DNA of 64,000 bases, taken from positions 1 through 64,000 of the forward strand of contig NZ_QIRF01000022.1 of NCBI RefSeq assembly GCF_003332825.1, given 5' to 3'. Shown piece after piece: positions 51,065 through 59,180 of this stretch. Position 1 is the first letter of the stretch; every line of letters starts with the position of its first letter. This DNA comes from Dyella sp. C9 (lineage in GTDB: Bacteria; Pseudomonadota; Gammaproteobacteria; Xanthomonadales; Rhodanobacteraceae). Position numbers and translations under genes: made by a program. The notes below the pieces were generated by a model that saw nothing but the letters and a program-made list of their open reading frames with translations, was not told the origin of the DNA and searched no databases.

Positions 51065-51140
51065 GATCTTCAACAGGCTCTTTACACCGGATCGTGGCAC
51101 AGTAGCGAGGCTACATCCGCCTGCCAAGGAGACCGCACCC

Positions 51141-51545
51141 ATGCGCCATTTCGAAGCCGTGCGTTCCCATATCGGCAGCCTGCACGAGCTGCGCCACAAC
51201 GACCCTTACCTGATCAGCTTCGATCTCACGCTGCCGCACGACCGCCACCAGGGCATCTACCTGGCGGAGTTGGAGGACGAAGCCGGGCGCCGCTACCTGC
51301 GCATCTCCACTCCGGTAGGCCCGCTGGCCGGCGCCGACCCACGCCGCTGCCTGCGCTTCAACTGGGAACAGCGTAAAGGCTTTCTCGCCGTGGCCGACCT
51401 GGACGGCTCGCCCTACCTGCACCTGTGCGAGAACCGCCCGTACGAGTTGCTGGATGCCGCCGAGCTCAAGCGCCTGATCGATGAACTGGGCTCGCTGGGC
51501 GACCAGCTGGAGCGCATCGTCGCCGCCGGCGGCGACGCGCTGTAA
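51141..51545 (+). CDS. conserved small protein of unknown function
   Basis: A 134-residue acidic soluble protein starting MRHFEAVRSHIGSLHELRHN. The sequence has an alpha-beta-alpha rhythm with strands YLISFDLTL, GIYLAELEDE and LRFNWEQRKGFLAVADL and ends in a helix (LKRLIDELGSLGDQLERIVA), faintly like a secretion-chaperone or YbjN fold. I do not recognise it. AGGAG lies ten bases before the ATG. It is divergent from the alkyltransferase-like gene, 76 bases away. Confidence 0.65.
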   Translation: MRHFEAVRSHIGSLHELRHNDPYLISFDLTLPHDRHQGIYLAELEDEAGRRYLRISTPVGPLAGADPRRCLRFNWEQRKGFLAVADLDGSPYLHLCENRPYELLDAAELKRLIDELGSLGDQLERIVAAGGDAL

Positions 51546-51560
51546 GCCACTTGGACGCCA

Positions 51561-51734
51561 TGTAGGAGCGCACCCTGTGTGCGACCCGATCGGAGCAGGG
51601 ACGAGGGGGCGCCAAGTCCGGCTAGCCGGGGCCAGCTTGCATGCCACGACGGAGGTGGGGCAGTCGCACCCACGCTACTCATCCGTCGCCCCTTGACGTT
51701 CCGCTGCGTGGGTCTTTCGCGCACAGAGCCTGCC
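51561..51734. repeat. long REP-bounded element (copy A)
   Basis: A plus-oriented REP unit at 51561-51585 and a degenerate inverted one at 51716-51734 bound a core of about 130 bp. The core reads GATCGGAGCAGGGACGAGGG, GGCGCCAAGTCCGGCTAGCC, then GGGGCCAGCTTGCATGCC and CGACGGAGGTGGGG. The last two blocks are nearly identical to the copy at 57.1 kb (reverse strand); the CGGCTAGCCGG block matches the 22.3 kb copy. The right REP is decayed, so this is an old copy. Confidence 0.82.
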
Positions 51735-51775
51735 CTGAACTCGATTCAGGCGCGTGCCCCCACTGGCGGCACGCC

Positions 51776-52897
51776 TTAGAACAGGCGCGCCAGGTGCACC
51801 ATGCCGTAGGCCAGCAGGGCGGTGATCGGCAGGGTCAGTATCCATGCCCACACCATGCGCTCCACCACCGACCAGCGGATCGCGTTCCAGCGCTTGGCCG
51901 CGCCCACGCCCATGATCGAGGCGGACACGTTGTGCGTGGTCGACACCGGGATGCCGAATGCCGAGGCGGTGAGGATCACCGCCGCCGAGCTGCCCTCGGC
52001 CGCAAAGCCGTTGATCGGGTGCAGCTTGACCATCTTGTGGCCCAGCGTCTTGATGATGCGCCAGCCACCACCGGCCGTACCCGCTGCCATGGTCAGCGCG
52101 CACAGCACCGCCACCCACGAGGGCACGTCGAAACCACCGTCGCTGGAACCATGGATGCGCAGGAAGCCCAGCCACCACGGCAGGTGCTCGAACTGACCGG
52201 CCGTGGTGGCGCCGGCCAGCGCCAGCGCGATGATGCCCATGCTCTTCTGCGCGTCGTTCATGCCGTGGGCCAGGCCCATGGCGCTGGCCGAGGCGATCTG
52301 CGCCTTGCCGAAGAAGCTGTTGACGAAGGGCGTGCGGCCAAAGCGGCGCAGGAAACCCGTGCGGCTGGAGAACCAGCTGAGCAGGCCGTACAACGCGCCC
52401 ATCAACAGGAAGCCGATGATGAAACCCATCAATGGCGAGATCACCATCGGTATCACCACCTTGGGCATCACGCCGTTGCCCTGCCACCAGTGCGCGCCCG
52501 GCTGCCACCAGATCACCGCGGAGAAATTGTTGGCGGAGGCGGCAATGGCGGCGCCCACCAGCGCGCCCACCAGCGCGTGGCTGGAACTGGACGGCAGGCC
52601 CAGCCACCAGGTGAGCAGGTTCCACGCCGTCGCGGCCAGCAGGGCGCAGATGAGTAGCTGCGGACCGGCGGCGATGATGTGCGTATCGATCAGGCCCGCT
52701 GCGATGGTCTTGGCCACCGCGGTGCCCCACAGCGCGCCGATCAGGTTGGTGATCGCGGCCAGCAGCACCGCCTGGCCGGGCGTGAGCACCTTGGTCGCCA
52801 CCACCGTGGCAATCGAATTGGCGGTGTCGTGGAAGCCATTGATGTAGGTGAAGGCCAGCGCGATGAGCACGACGGCGATGGCGAGGCCGATGCTCAT
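51776..52897 (-). CDS. pit: low-affinity inorganic phosphate transporter Pit
   Basis: A PiT-family phosphate/metal-phosphate symporter of 373 residues with about ten membrane helices in two similar halves. The two family signatures are visible: YINGFHDTANSIATVVATKV (about 18-37) and, in the second half, VSTTHNVSASIMGVGAAKR. The central hydrophilic loop is short. It begins 78 bases after the DUF47 gene, the usual partner, in the same direction. Confidence 0.96.
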   Translation of the reverse strand: MSIGLAIAVVLIALAFTYINGFHDTANSIATVVATKVLTPGQAVLLAAITNLIGALWGTAVAKTIAAGLIDTHIIAAGPQLLICALLAATAWNLLTWWLGLPSSSSHALVGALVGAAIAASANNFSAVIWWQPGAHWWQGNGVMPKVVIPMVISPLMGFIIGFLLMGALYGLLSWFSSRTGFLRRFGRTPFVNSFFGKAQIASASAMGLAHGMNDAQKSMGIIALALAGATTAGQFEHLPWWLGFLRIHGSSDGGFDVPSWVAVLCALTMAAGTAGGGWRIIKTLGHKMVKLHPINGFAAEGSSAAVILTASAFGIPVSTTHNVSASIMGVGAAKRWNAIRWSVVERMVWAWILTLPITALLAYGMVHLARLF

Positions 52898-52975
52898 GCG
52901 CGCACCTCGCGCACGATGGCCGTGGCCCGGGAAGGGCCCGGACGACCCGAACGGAAAGAGGTCATCGGATCGGCC

Positions 52976-53605
52976 TCAGGAGTTCTTCAGCACGATCGAG
53001 TAGACGATGTTGCCCACATCGCGGCACTTGTCGATCGCCTTCTCCAGCAGCTCGAACAGGTCCTTGGCCAGCATGGCGCGCATGGCGTCATTGCCTTCCA
53101 CGTACAGCGTGCGGTACGGCGAGAGCAGCATGCGGTCGCCTTCCGATTCCAGCGTCTGCAGGCGGTCCTGCAGCTTCTTCACCGGGTCGATGCGCAGGCC
53201 GCGGCGCAGCTCGCCGATCATTTCCGACACCACCGCCGTGGCGCGCTCCAGCACCAGCGCACGCGCGGCAAAGTCCACATTGGCCACGCGGTCGGCCACG
53301 ATCTCGTAGCGCTCGGCGAATTTCTCGATGGTTTTGGGGATCTTGTAAAGCGCCGAATTCAGCGCCTCGATGTCCTCGCGGTCGAGCGCGGTGACGAAGG
53401 TGTTCACCAGCTCCTCACTGATCTGCCCGGCCAGCGCCTTCTCGCGGGCGCGTGCCGCGGCAAAGGCGGCCATCACCGGCGCGTGATCCTTGCGGGTGAC
53501 CAGCTCATGCAGGGCCTTGGCGCTCTCGCGCGCCGCCTCGGCGCTCTGTTCGAGCAGGCCATAGAACTTGTCGCCTTTGCCGAAAATCGTTTGCAATGAA
53601 AACAT
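52976..53605 (-). CDS. DUF47 PhoU-like Pit accessory protein
   Basis: A 209-residue all-helical cytoplasmic protein of the DUF47/PhoU-like family, which regulates the Pit transporter encoded next. Visible: FGKGDKFYGLLEQSAEAARE near the N-terminus, the acidic ALDREDIEALNSALYKIPKT helix with the PhoU E/D-rich metal pattern, and the C-terminal DLFELLEKAIDKCRDVGNIV with family Cys-Arg-Asp. It is divergent from the CBS-domain gene across 188 bases. Confidence 0.93.
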   Translation of the reverse strand: MFSLQTIFGKGDKFYGLLEQSAEAARESAKALHELVTRKDHAPVMAAFAAARAREKALAGQISEELVNTFVTALDREDIEALNSALYKIPKTIEKFAERYEIVADRVANVDFAARALVLERATAVVSEMIGELRRGLRIDPVKKLQDRLQTLESEGDRMLLSPYRTLYVEGNDAMRAMLAKDLFELLEKAIDKCRDVGNIVYSIVLKNS

Positions 53606-53793
53606 GCGGTTATTGCCTGGGGATGCGGGGCTGAAATGACCGATATGTTACAGGACGCCCCTGCCGCACCGCATCACACCGGTCGAAGGGCCGCTGGCCG
53701 TCCCCTCCGGGTACCCCGCGTGCCCGCCAGACACCCTGCAGGCCTTACACTGCGTCTCATGTCCCCACGCGATCTCCCCCGCGAACGGCCGCC

Positions 53794-55119
53794 ATGCTGA
53801 CCGATATCGCGCTCGTCATCGTCCTCTCGCTGTTCAACGGCTTCTTCGCCCTGTCGGAGATGGCCCTGGTCGCCTCGCGCAAGACCCGCCTGAAGCAGAT
53901 GGCGCGGACCAGCCGGCGCGCCCGCACCGCGCTGCGCAACGCCGAGGCCCCCGAGCGATTCCTGTCCACCGTGCAGGTGGGCATGACCCTGGTGATCCTG
54001 GTCACCGGCGCCCTGGCCGGCGATGCGCTCGGCGACCACATCGCCAACGCCATCCACGGCGGACGGGCCGCGTGGATGGAGCCCTATGCGCGGGTGATCG
54101 GCCTGGTACTGGGCTTCGTGCTGATCTCCTTCATCCAGATCGTGATCGGCGAGCTGGTACCCAAGCGGCTGGCCCTGGCCGCGCCCGAAGTCATCTCGGG
54201 CTACGTGTCGATGCCGATGATGGTGCTGTCGCGCGTCACGGCGCCGTTCGTGTGGCTGCTCAACTTCTGCAGCAGCGCCCTGCTGCGCCTGCTCAACATC
54301 AAGGGCCGCGGCAGCGACGTGGCCACGGAAGAGGAAATCCGCCTGCTGGTGGCCGAGAGCGCCGAGCACGGCGTGCTCGACCGCGACGAGCACAACATGG
54401 TCAACCGCGTGCTGCGCCTGGGCGACCGCACGGTGGACAGCGTGATGACCCCGCGCACGCGCATCGTGTGGCTGGATGCGGCGGCCAGTTACCAGGAAAA
54501 CGCCGAGATCCTGCGCGGCACGCCCTATTCGCGCTACCCGGTCTACCGGGGCGGCGACGAGAGGGATGTGCTCGGCGTGGTCGAGGTGAAGCGGCTGCTG
54601 CGCGGCTACGCCGAGGGCAAGCCCAACGTGTTCGGCCAGCTGTCCAAGCCGCTCTACGTGCCCGCCACCGCCCGCGCACTGGACCTGCTGGAAGAATTCC
54701 GCGACGCTGAAACCCAGCTGGCCCTGGTGGTGGACGAATACGGCGACATCGTCGGGCTGGTCACGCTCAACGACCTGCTCGCCGCGATCGTCGGCGCCAC
54801 CCAGTTGGGCGGCGGCGGCAAGGAGGAGAACCAGCTGATCGTGCCCCGCGCCGATGGCAGCTGGCTGATCGACGGCTCGCTCTCCATCGACGACCTGCGC
54901 GAGCTGTTGCAGGTCGACGCCCTGCCGGGCGAGGAGGAGCATGAATACCGCACCGCCGCCGGCATGGTGATGGCCGCCCTGGGCCATATCCCGCTGACCG
55001 GCGAGGTGTTCGAGTGGCGCGGCTTCCGCTTCGAGGTGGTGGACCTGGACGGCGCCCGCATCGACAAGCTGCTGGTCACCCGCAAGCCGCAGATCGATGT
55101 CGAGGAAGACGGGTTCTAG
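53794..55119 (+). CDS. CNNM/CorC-type transporter with CBS pair (hemolysin-C-like)
   Basis: A 441-residue inner-membrane protein. The N-terminal DUF21/CNNM domain (about 1-185) has three or four membrane helices with GFFALSEMALVASRKTRLKQ and VIGELVPKRLALA; a CBS pair follows (about 210-335; DSVMTPRTRIVWL, LALVVDEYGDIVGLVTLNDL), then the CorC_HlyC domain (about 350-435). The architecture fits magnesium/cobalt efflux. The old label hemolysin is misleading. It starts after a 188-base gap that holds divergent promoters. Confidence 0.93.
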   Translation: MLTDIALVIVLSLFNGFFALSEMALVASRKTRLKQMARTSRRARTALRNAEAPERFLSTVQVGMTLVILVTGALAGDALGDHIANAIHGGRAAWMEPYARVIGLVLGFVLISFIQIVIGELVPKRLALAAPEVISGYVSMPMMVLSRVTAPFVWLLNFCSSALLRLLNIKGRGSDVATEEEIRLLVAESAEHGVLDRDEHNMVNRVLRLGDRTVDSVMTPRTRIVWLDAAASYQENAEILRGTPYSRYPVYRGGDERDVLGVVEVKRLLRGYAEGKPNVFGQLSKPLYVPATARALDLLEEFRDAETQLALVVDEYGDIVGLVTLNDLLAAIVGATQLGGGGKEENQLIVPRADGSWLIDGSLSIDDLRELLQVDALPGEEEHEYRTAAGMVMAALGHIPLTGEVFEWRGFRFEVVDLDGARIDKLLVTRKPQIDVEEDGF

Positions 55120-55138
55120 GCACCACACCCATCCACCT

Positions 55139-55219
55139 GTGGGAGCGTACCCTGTGCACGACCCGCCCGTACGGCGGCCTCGGACGGTACGCCAGTCGCG
55201 CACAGGGTGCGCTCCTACA
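55139..55219. repeat. inverted pair of GTAG-type REP hairpins (short form)
   Basis: A slightly decayed plus unit (GGGAGCGTACCCTGTGCACGA) would be too long to quote whole: it begins GTGGGAGC at 55139-55162 and faces a perfect inverted unit at 55195-55219. The pair fills the gap between the CBS-domain gene and trmJ and may also stop transcription from both sides. Confidence 0.82.
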
Positions 55220-55223
55220 AGCG

Positions 55224-55991
55224 TCAGTCCTTCTTGAGCTTGCCGTTGGCGATCGACGCCATGCGCTGCGCATCGGCGAAGATGCCGTGCATCACGCGCA
55301 GTTCCCGCTCGTCCGGCTGGGCGCGCTGGAACAGCTTGCGCAACCTCAGCATGATGGTGGTGGGCGCACGCCCCTTGTGGAAGTCGATGTCGTCGAGCAT
55401 CTGCGACAGGTGCTCGAAGAAGCGCTCCATCTGCGCTGCATCGGCCGGCGGCTCGGCGTCCGCGCGCACCGGCGCGGCAACCTCGCCCAGCGAGGCGATG
55501 CGCAGTTCATAGGCCATCACCTGCACCGCCTGCGACAGGTTGAGCGAACTGAAATCGTCCACGCTGGGAATGCGCACCATGGCGTGGCAGCGGGCCAACT
55601 CCTCGTTCTCCAGGCCGGTGCGTTCGTTGCCGAACACCAACGCCACCTGCTCGCCACGGGCCGCCGCGGCCAGCGCGCGCTGCGCCGCCTCGCGCGGGGT
55701 GAGCTCTTCCAGGTCCACCCCGCGACGGCGCGCCGACAGGCCCAGCGCCAGGCTGGTGCCAGCCAGGGCGTCGACCAGGCCCTCGCTTACGGTGGCGTTT
55801 TCCAGCACCGCATCGGCGCCGGCGGCCAGCGCGGAAGCCTCGCGATCGGGGAACTTGTGGGGTGCGACCAGGGCCATGCGGTCGAAGCCCATGGTGCGGA
55901 TCGCCCGGGCCGCGCTGCCGATGTTGCCGGGGTGCGAGGTGCGCACCAGCACGTAGCGGATGCGGGCGGCGAGGTCGGATTCAGCGGTCAT
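55224..55991 (-). CDS. trmJ: tRNA (cytidine/uridine-2'-O-)-methyltransferase TrmJ
   Basis: TrmJ (SPOUT family) methylates the 2'-O of residue 32 in several tRNAs. The 255-residue protein has the first motif VLVRTSHPGNIGSAARAIRT (about 14-33), the SPOUT knot ALVFGNERTGLENEELARCH and the third motif FSSLNLSQAVQVMAYELRIA. The C-terminal extension (about 175-255) is helical, as in E. coli TrmJ. It is divergent from suhB across 146 bases, a common arrangement. Confidence 0.96.
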   Translation of the reverse strand: MTAESDLAARIRYVLVRTSHPGNIGSAARAIRTMGFDRMALVAPHKFPDREASALAAGADAVLENATVSEGLVDALAGTSLALGLSARRRGVDLEELTPREAAQRALAAAARGEQVALVFGNERTGLENEELARCHAMVRIPSVDDFSSLNLSQAVQVMAYELRIASLGEVAAPVRADAEPPADAAQMERFFEHLSQMLDDIDFHKGRAPTTIMLRLRKLFQRAQPDERELRVMHGIFADAQRMASIANGKLKKD

Positions 55992-56137
55992 TGGGGGTGA
56001 AAAACTCGTGCAAACGGGCGCAAAGCTTGGAAATTGTCGGCCCCGCTGTCAAACGCCCGGGCCGGACCGGCCTGAACAAAGGCGCCGGCTCTGCTAGACT
56101 TCCCGGCCGTAACCCCGCTCTTTTGAAAGCCGAAGCC

Positions 56138-56941
56138 ATGCCAAGACCCACCGTCAATGTCGCGGTGCGCGCCGCGCGCTCCGCAGGAAACATCATCCTG
56201 CGTTACATGAACCGTATCGACGGGCTCAATGTCGTCGAGAAGCAACGCATGGACTTCGCCTCGGAAGTCGACCGCCTGGCCGAAGCCGAGATCGTCAAGG
56301 AACTCAAGCGCGCCTACCCGACGCATGCCTTCCTCGCCGAGGAAAGCGGCACCACCGGCAAGGGCCCGCTGGTGTGGGTGATCGATCCGCTGGACGGTAC
56401 CCACAATTACCTGCGCGGCATCCCGCATTTCTGCGTATCGATCGCCCTGCTCGACAAGGGCGAGCCGATCTACGCGGTGGTGTTCGACCCGCTGCGCGAC
56501 GAGCTGTTCACCGCCAGCAAGGGCGATGGCGCCTACCTCAATGACCGCCGCATCCGCGTCAGCAAGCGCGAGAACCTGGGCGGCGCCATGATCGCCACCG
56601 GCTTCCCCTACCGCCAGCGCTCGCACCTCGATGCCCAGTTGGACATGACCCGCGCCCTGCTCGGCCAGGCCGAGGACATCCGCCGCTCGGGTTCGGCCGC
56701 GCTCGACCTGGCCTATGTGGCGGCCGGCCGCTACGACGGCTTCTTCGAGATCGGCCTCAAGCCGTGGGACATGGCCGGCGGCGCCCTGCTGGTACGCGAG
56801 GCCGGCGGCCGCTATTGCGACTTCTCCGGCCGTGACGGCATCCCGGAGAGCGGCAACATCATCGCCGGCAACCTCAACGTGGCCCAGGCCATGGTCGATG
56901 CGATCAGCGCCAACGCCACGCCGCGCCTGCTGATGGCCTGA
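56138..56941 (+). CDS. suhB: inositol monophosphatase SuhB
   Basis: SuhB is an inositol-1-monophosphatase that also helps rRNA transcription antitermination in E. coli. The 267-residue protein has the metal-binding EES (AFLAEESGTTG, about 65-75), the signature WVIDPLDGTHNYLRGIPHFC (about 83-102) and LKPWDMAGGALLVREAGG. Length matches E. coli SuhB (267). The ATG is chosen by alignment of the start MPRPTVNVAVRAARSAG with the family; longer frames reach into the divergent trmJ gap. Confidence 0.96.
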   Translation: MPRPTVNVAVRAARSAGNIILRYMNRIDGLNVVEKQRMDFASEVDRLAEAEIVKELKRAYPTHAFLAEESGTTGKGPLVWVIDPLDGTHNYLRGIPHFCVSIALLDKGEPIYAVVFDPLRDELFTASKGDGAYLNDRRIRVSKRENLGGAMIATGFPYRQRSHLDAQLDMTRALLGQAEDIRRSGSAALDLAYVAAGRYDGFFEIGLKPWDMAGGALLVREAGGRYCDFSGRDGIPESGNIIAGNLNVAQAMVDAISANATPRLLMA

Positions 56942-56960
56942 GCGGCCAGCCGCAGCGATG

Positions 56961-56988
56961 AAAAAAGGCGCCCTCGGGCGCCTTTTTT
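56961..56988. terminator. bidirectional Rho-independent terminator after suhB
   Basis: AAAAAAGGCGCC-CTCG-GGCGCCTTTTTT: a symmetric stem with A and T tracts on both sides, 19 bases after the suhB stop. It could also end transcription that passes through hda from the right. Confidence 0.93.
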
Positions 56989-56994
56989 CTTGCC

Positions 56995-57186
56995 TGCAGG
57001 AGCGCACCCTGTGCGCGAAATCCCTACGGAGCAGGACGTTGAGGATCGAGGGGCCAGTGGTGGGGGCGCAAGCACCCACATCCGTCGCGGCATGCAGGCT
57101 GGCCCCAGGTGATCGAACTTGGCGCCCCCACTACCTGTCCCTCGCCCCTGCTTCGACCTGATCGCGCACAGGGTGCGCTCCTACAG
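56995..57186. repeat. long REP-bounded element (copy B)
   Basis: Perfect inverted REP units at 56995-57020 and 57160-57186 bound a core of about 140 bp. On the minus strand the core begins GATCAGGTCGAAGCAGGGGC, then carries GGGGGCGCCAAGTTCGATCA, GGGGCCAGCCTGCATGCC and CGACGGATGTGGG. This is the best preserved of the three long copies. It lies between the suhB terminator and the hda stop. Confidence 0.87.
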
Positions 57187-57202
57187 AAGGGGCAGCGACC
57201 AG

Positions 57203-57904
57203 TCAGGCGCCGGGTTCCTCACGCAGGAATTCCCGCAGGAATGGCACCGTGATGCGCCGCTTGGCCGCCAGCGAGGCCTGGTCCAGCCGATCGAGCAGGT
57301 CGAGCAAGGCCCCCAGGTCGCGGGCATAGCGGTTGAACAGCCAGTCCAGCACGGTGTCGTCCAGCCCGATGCCCCGGTTGGCCGCCTGCTGGCGCAGCAC
57401 GGCGCGGCGCTCGGCGTCGTCCAGCGGCTTGAGCAGTGCCTGCTGGCAGGCGCCCAGGCGCGAACGCAGGTCTGGCAGCCCCAGGCCCAGCTGCACCGGC
57501 AGTACTTCGGCGGCGAACAGCAGGGCGCCGCCCTCGGCCTTGGTCTGGTTGTAGACGTCGAACAGCGCGTGCTCGGCCTCGCGGTCGCCCGCGATCGAAC
57601 CCAGGTCGTCCAGCGCCAGGAACTCGCTACCAGCCACGCCACGGATCGCCACGGCGCGGTCGCGCAGGCTGGCCAGCGGCAGGTATTGCACGGTACGGCC
57701 ACCGGCGAATGCCGCCTGGCAGGCAGCCATCAACAGGTGGCTCTTGCCACTGCCGGACACGCCGGCCAGGTAGAGCCACGGCGTGCCGGGGGCATGCGCC
57801 AACTGCTCGACGGCGGCCACCGTGGCGGCGTTGGAGCCGGGGTGGAAATGTTCAAAGCGCTGGCGGCGAGGCCAACGCAGGGCAAGCGGCAACTGCGGAA
57901 TCAT
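57203..57904 (-). CDS. hda: DnaA regulatory inactivator Hda-like AAA+ protein
   Basis: Hda works with the clamp-bound DNA to hydrolyse DnaA-ATP after initiation. The 233-residue protein has Walker A GVSGSGKSHLLMAACQAA (about 48-65), Walker B FLALDDLGSI (about 93-102), sensor-1 ALLFAAEVLP and an arginine-finger/sensor-2 part near RDLGALLDLLDRLDQASLAA. The N-terminal clamp motif QLPLAL is present at residues 4-9. It starts by overlapping the permease gene stop by four bases. Confidence 0.92.
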   Translation of the reverse strand: MIPQLPLALRWPRRQRFEHFHPGSNAATVAAVEQLAHAPGTPWLYLAGVSGSGKSHLLMAACQAAFAGGRTVQYLPLASLRDRAVAIRGVAGSEFLALDDLGSIAGDREAEHALFDVYNQTKAEGGALLFAAEVLPVQLGLGLPDLRSRLGACQQALLKPLDDAERRAVLRQQAANRGIGLDDTVLDWLFNRYARDLGALLDLLDRLDQASLAAKRRITVPFLREFLREEPGA

Positions 57905-59088
57905 GTAGGGGGTACTGCATCCTTCGGATCGTCATGGCGGCCCACGACCGTGCTGGTTTCCACCGTGCCCTGCGGCGTGTCGACGACCACGTCCACCTCG
58001 GCGAGTACGGGATCACCCGCGCCCTCCTCGTTGTACAGGCTGCTCTGGCGGTAACGCTCGGTAAGGTACCGCAACAGCACCAGGATCACCGAGGCCGCCG
58101 GCAACGCCAGCAGCACGCCAAGGAAGCCGAACAGGTAACCGCCTGCCAGCACGGCAAAAATCACCGCGACCGGGTGCAGGCCGATCTTCTCGCCCACCAG
58201 CCGCGGCACCAGCACGTAGCCTTCCAGCAACTGCCCGGCGGTGAAGATGCCCACCACGATCAGCAGGTGGCTCCAGTCGCCGTACTGCACCAGGGCCGCG
58301 ATCAGCGCCGAGCCGAAACCGACGATGAAGCCGAGATAGGGCACGAAGCTGAGCAGGCCGGCGACCATACCGATCAGCGGGCCAACCGACAATCCCATCA
58401 AGGTCAGCGCCCCCCCGTAGAAGATGCCCAGCGCCAGCATCACCGCCAGCTGGCCGCGCACGAAGGCGCCCAGCACGCTGTCGGCCTCCCGCGCCAGGTG
58501 GGCCACCGTGGGCTCCACCGAGCGCGGCAGGATGCCGTCGATCCAGGCGACCAGGCGGTCCCAGTCGCGCAGCAGGTAGAACGCCACCACCGGGATCAGC
58601 ACCAGGTTGGTGAGCCAGGCGATCACGCCGACGCTGGAGCGGGAGATCTTGCCCAGCAGGGTCGATGCCGCGTCGCCGATCGAGCCCAGGTGCGCCTTGA
58701 GCTGTTCCATCAGCCGGTCGGTGTCGAATGCGCGCGGATCCAGGTGCAGCTTGGCCTGCAGCCACGGCAACGCAGTGTTGCGGGTCCAGTCCACGTAGCG
58801 CGGCACGTTCTGCACCAGGTTGTCGATCTGGCGCGAGATCAGCGGGATCAGCAGCAGCAGCGCACCCACGGCAAGCAACAGCAGCACGATGAACACGATG
58901 CTCACCGCCAGCGTGCGCCCCATGCCGACCCGCTGCAGCCGGTCGGCCAGCGGGTCGCCCAGGTAGGCCAGCATCGCCGCGAAGACGAACGGCATCAGTA
59001 CCGGCGCCAGCAGCCAGAACACGTAGAAGATGGCCGCGGTGATCGCAAGCATCTGCCAGCGGCGGGAGGTGTCATGAGTCATCGGCAT
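57901..59088 (-). CDS. AI-2E family transporter / PerM-like permease
   Basis: A 395-residue inner-membrane protein with about eight helices in the AI-2E (PerM/YdiK) arrangement: two N-terminal helices, a long amphipathic segment (about 80-160), then SSVGVIAWLTNLVLIPVVAF and the C-terminal conserved GMVAGLLSFVPYLGFIVGFG and GEKIGLHPVAVIFAVLAGGY. Substrates of this family vary and are mostly unknown. A hydrophilic acidic tail follows (about 350-395). It is coupled to hda (ATGA), a common pairing. Confidence 0.92.
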   Translation of the reverse strand: MPMTHDTSRRWQMLAITAAIFYVFWLLAPVLMPFVFAAMLAYLGDPLADRLQRVGMGRTLAVSIVFIVLLLLAVGALLLLIPLISRQIDNLVQNVPRYVDWTRNTALPWLQAKLHLDPRAFDTDRLMEQLKAHLGSIGDAASTLLGKISRSSVGVIAWLTNLVLIPVVAFYLLRDWDRLVAWIDGILPRSVEPTVAHLAREADSVLGAFVRGQLAVMLALGIFYGGALTLMGLSVGPLIGMVAGLLSFVPYLGFIVGFGSALIAALVQYGDWSHLLIVVGIFTAGQLLEGYVLVPRLVGEKIGLHPVAVIFAVLAGGYLFGFLGVLLALPAASVILVLLRYLTERYRQSSLYNEEGAGDPVLAEVDVVVDTPQGTVETSTVVGRHDDPKDAVPPT

Positions 59089-59180
59089 GGCTCATACGGT
59101 GGATGGGTCAGTGTGAGCGATGCGTCCAAAGGCCGCCAGCGCCCCGCCAGGGAGGCGCGGCGGGCTGGCCATGGAAGCGG

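Noticed and set aside
53700..53793. Possible -10 box before the CBS-domain gene (TTACACT)
   Set aside because: No matching -35 at good spacing; too weak to call.
55862..56941. Longer SuhB start
   Set aside because: The extra N-terminal residues lie over trmJ and the divergent gap; the family start is at 56138.
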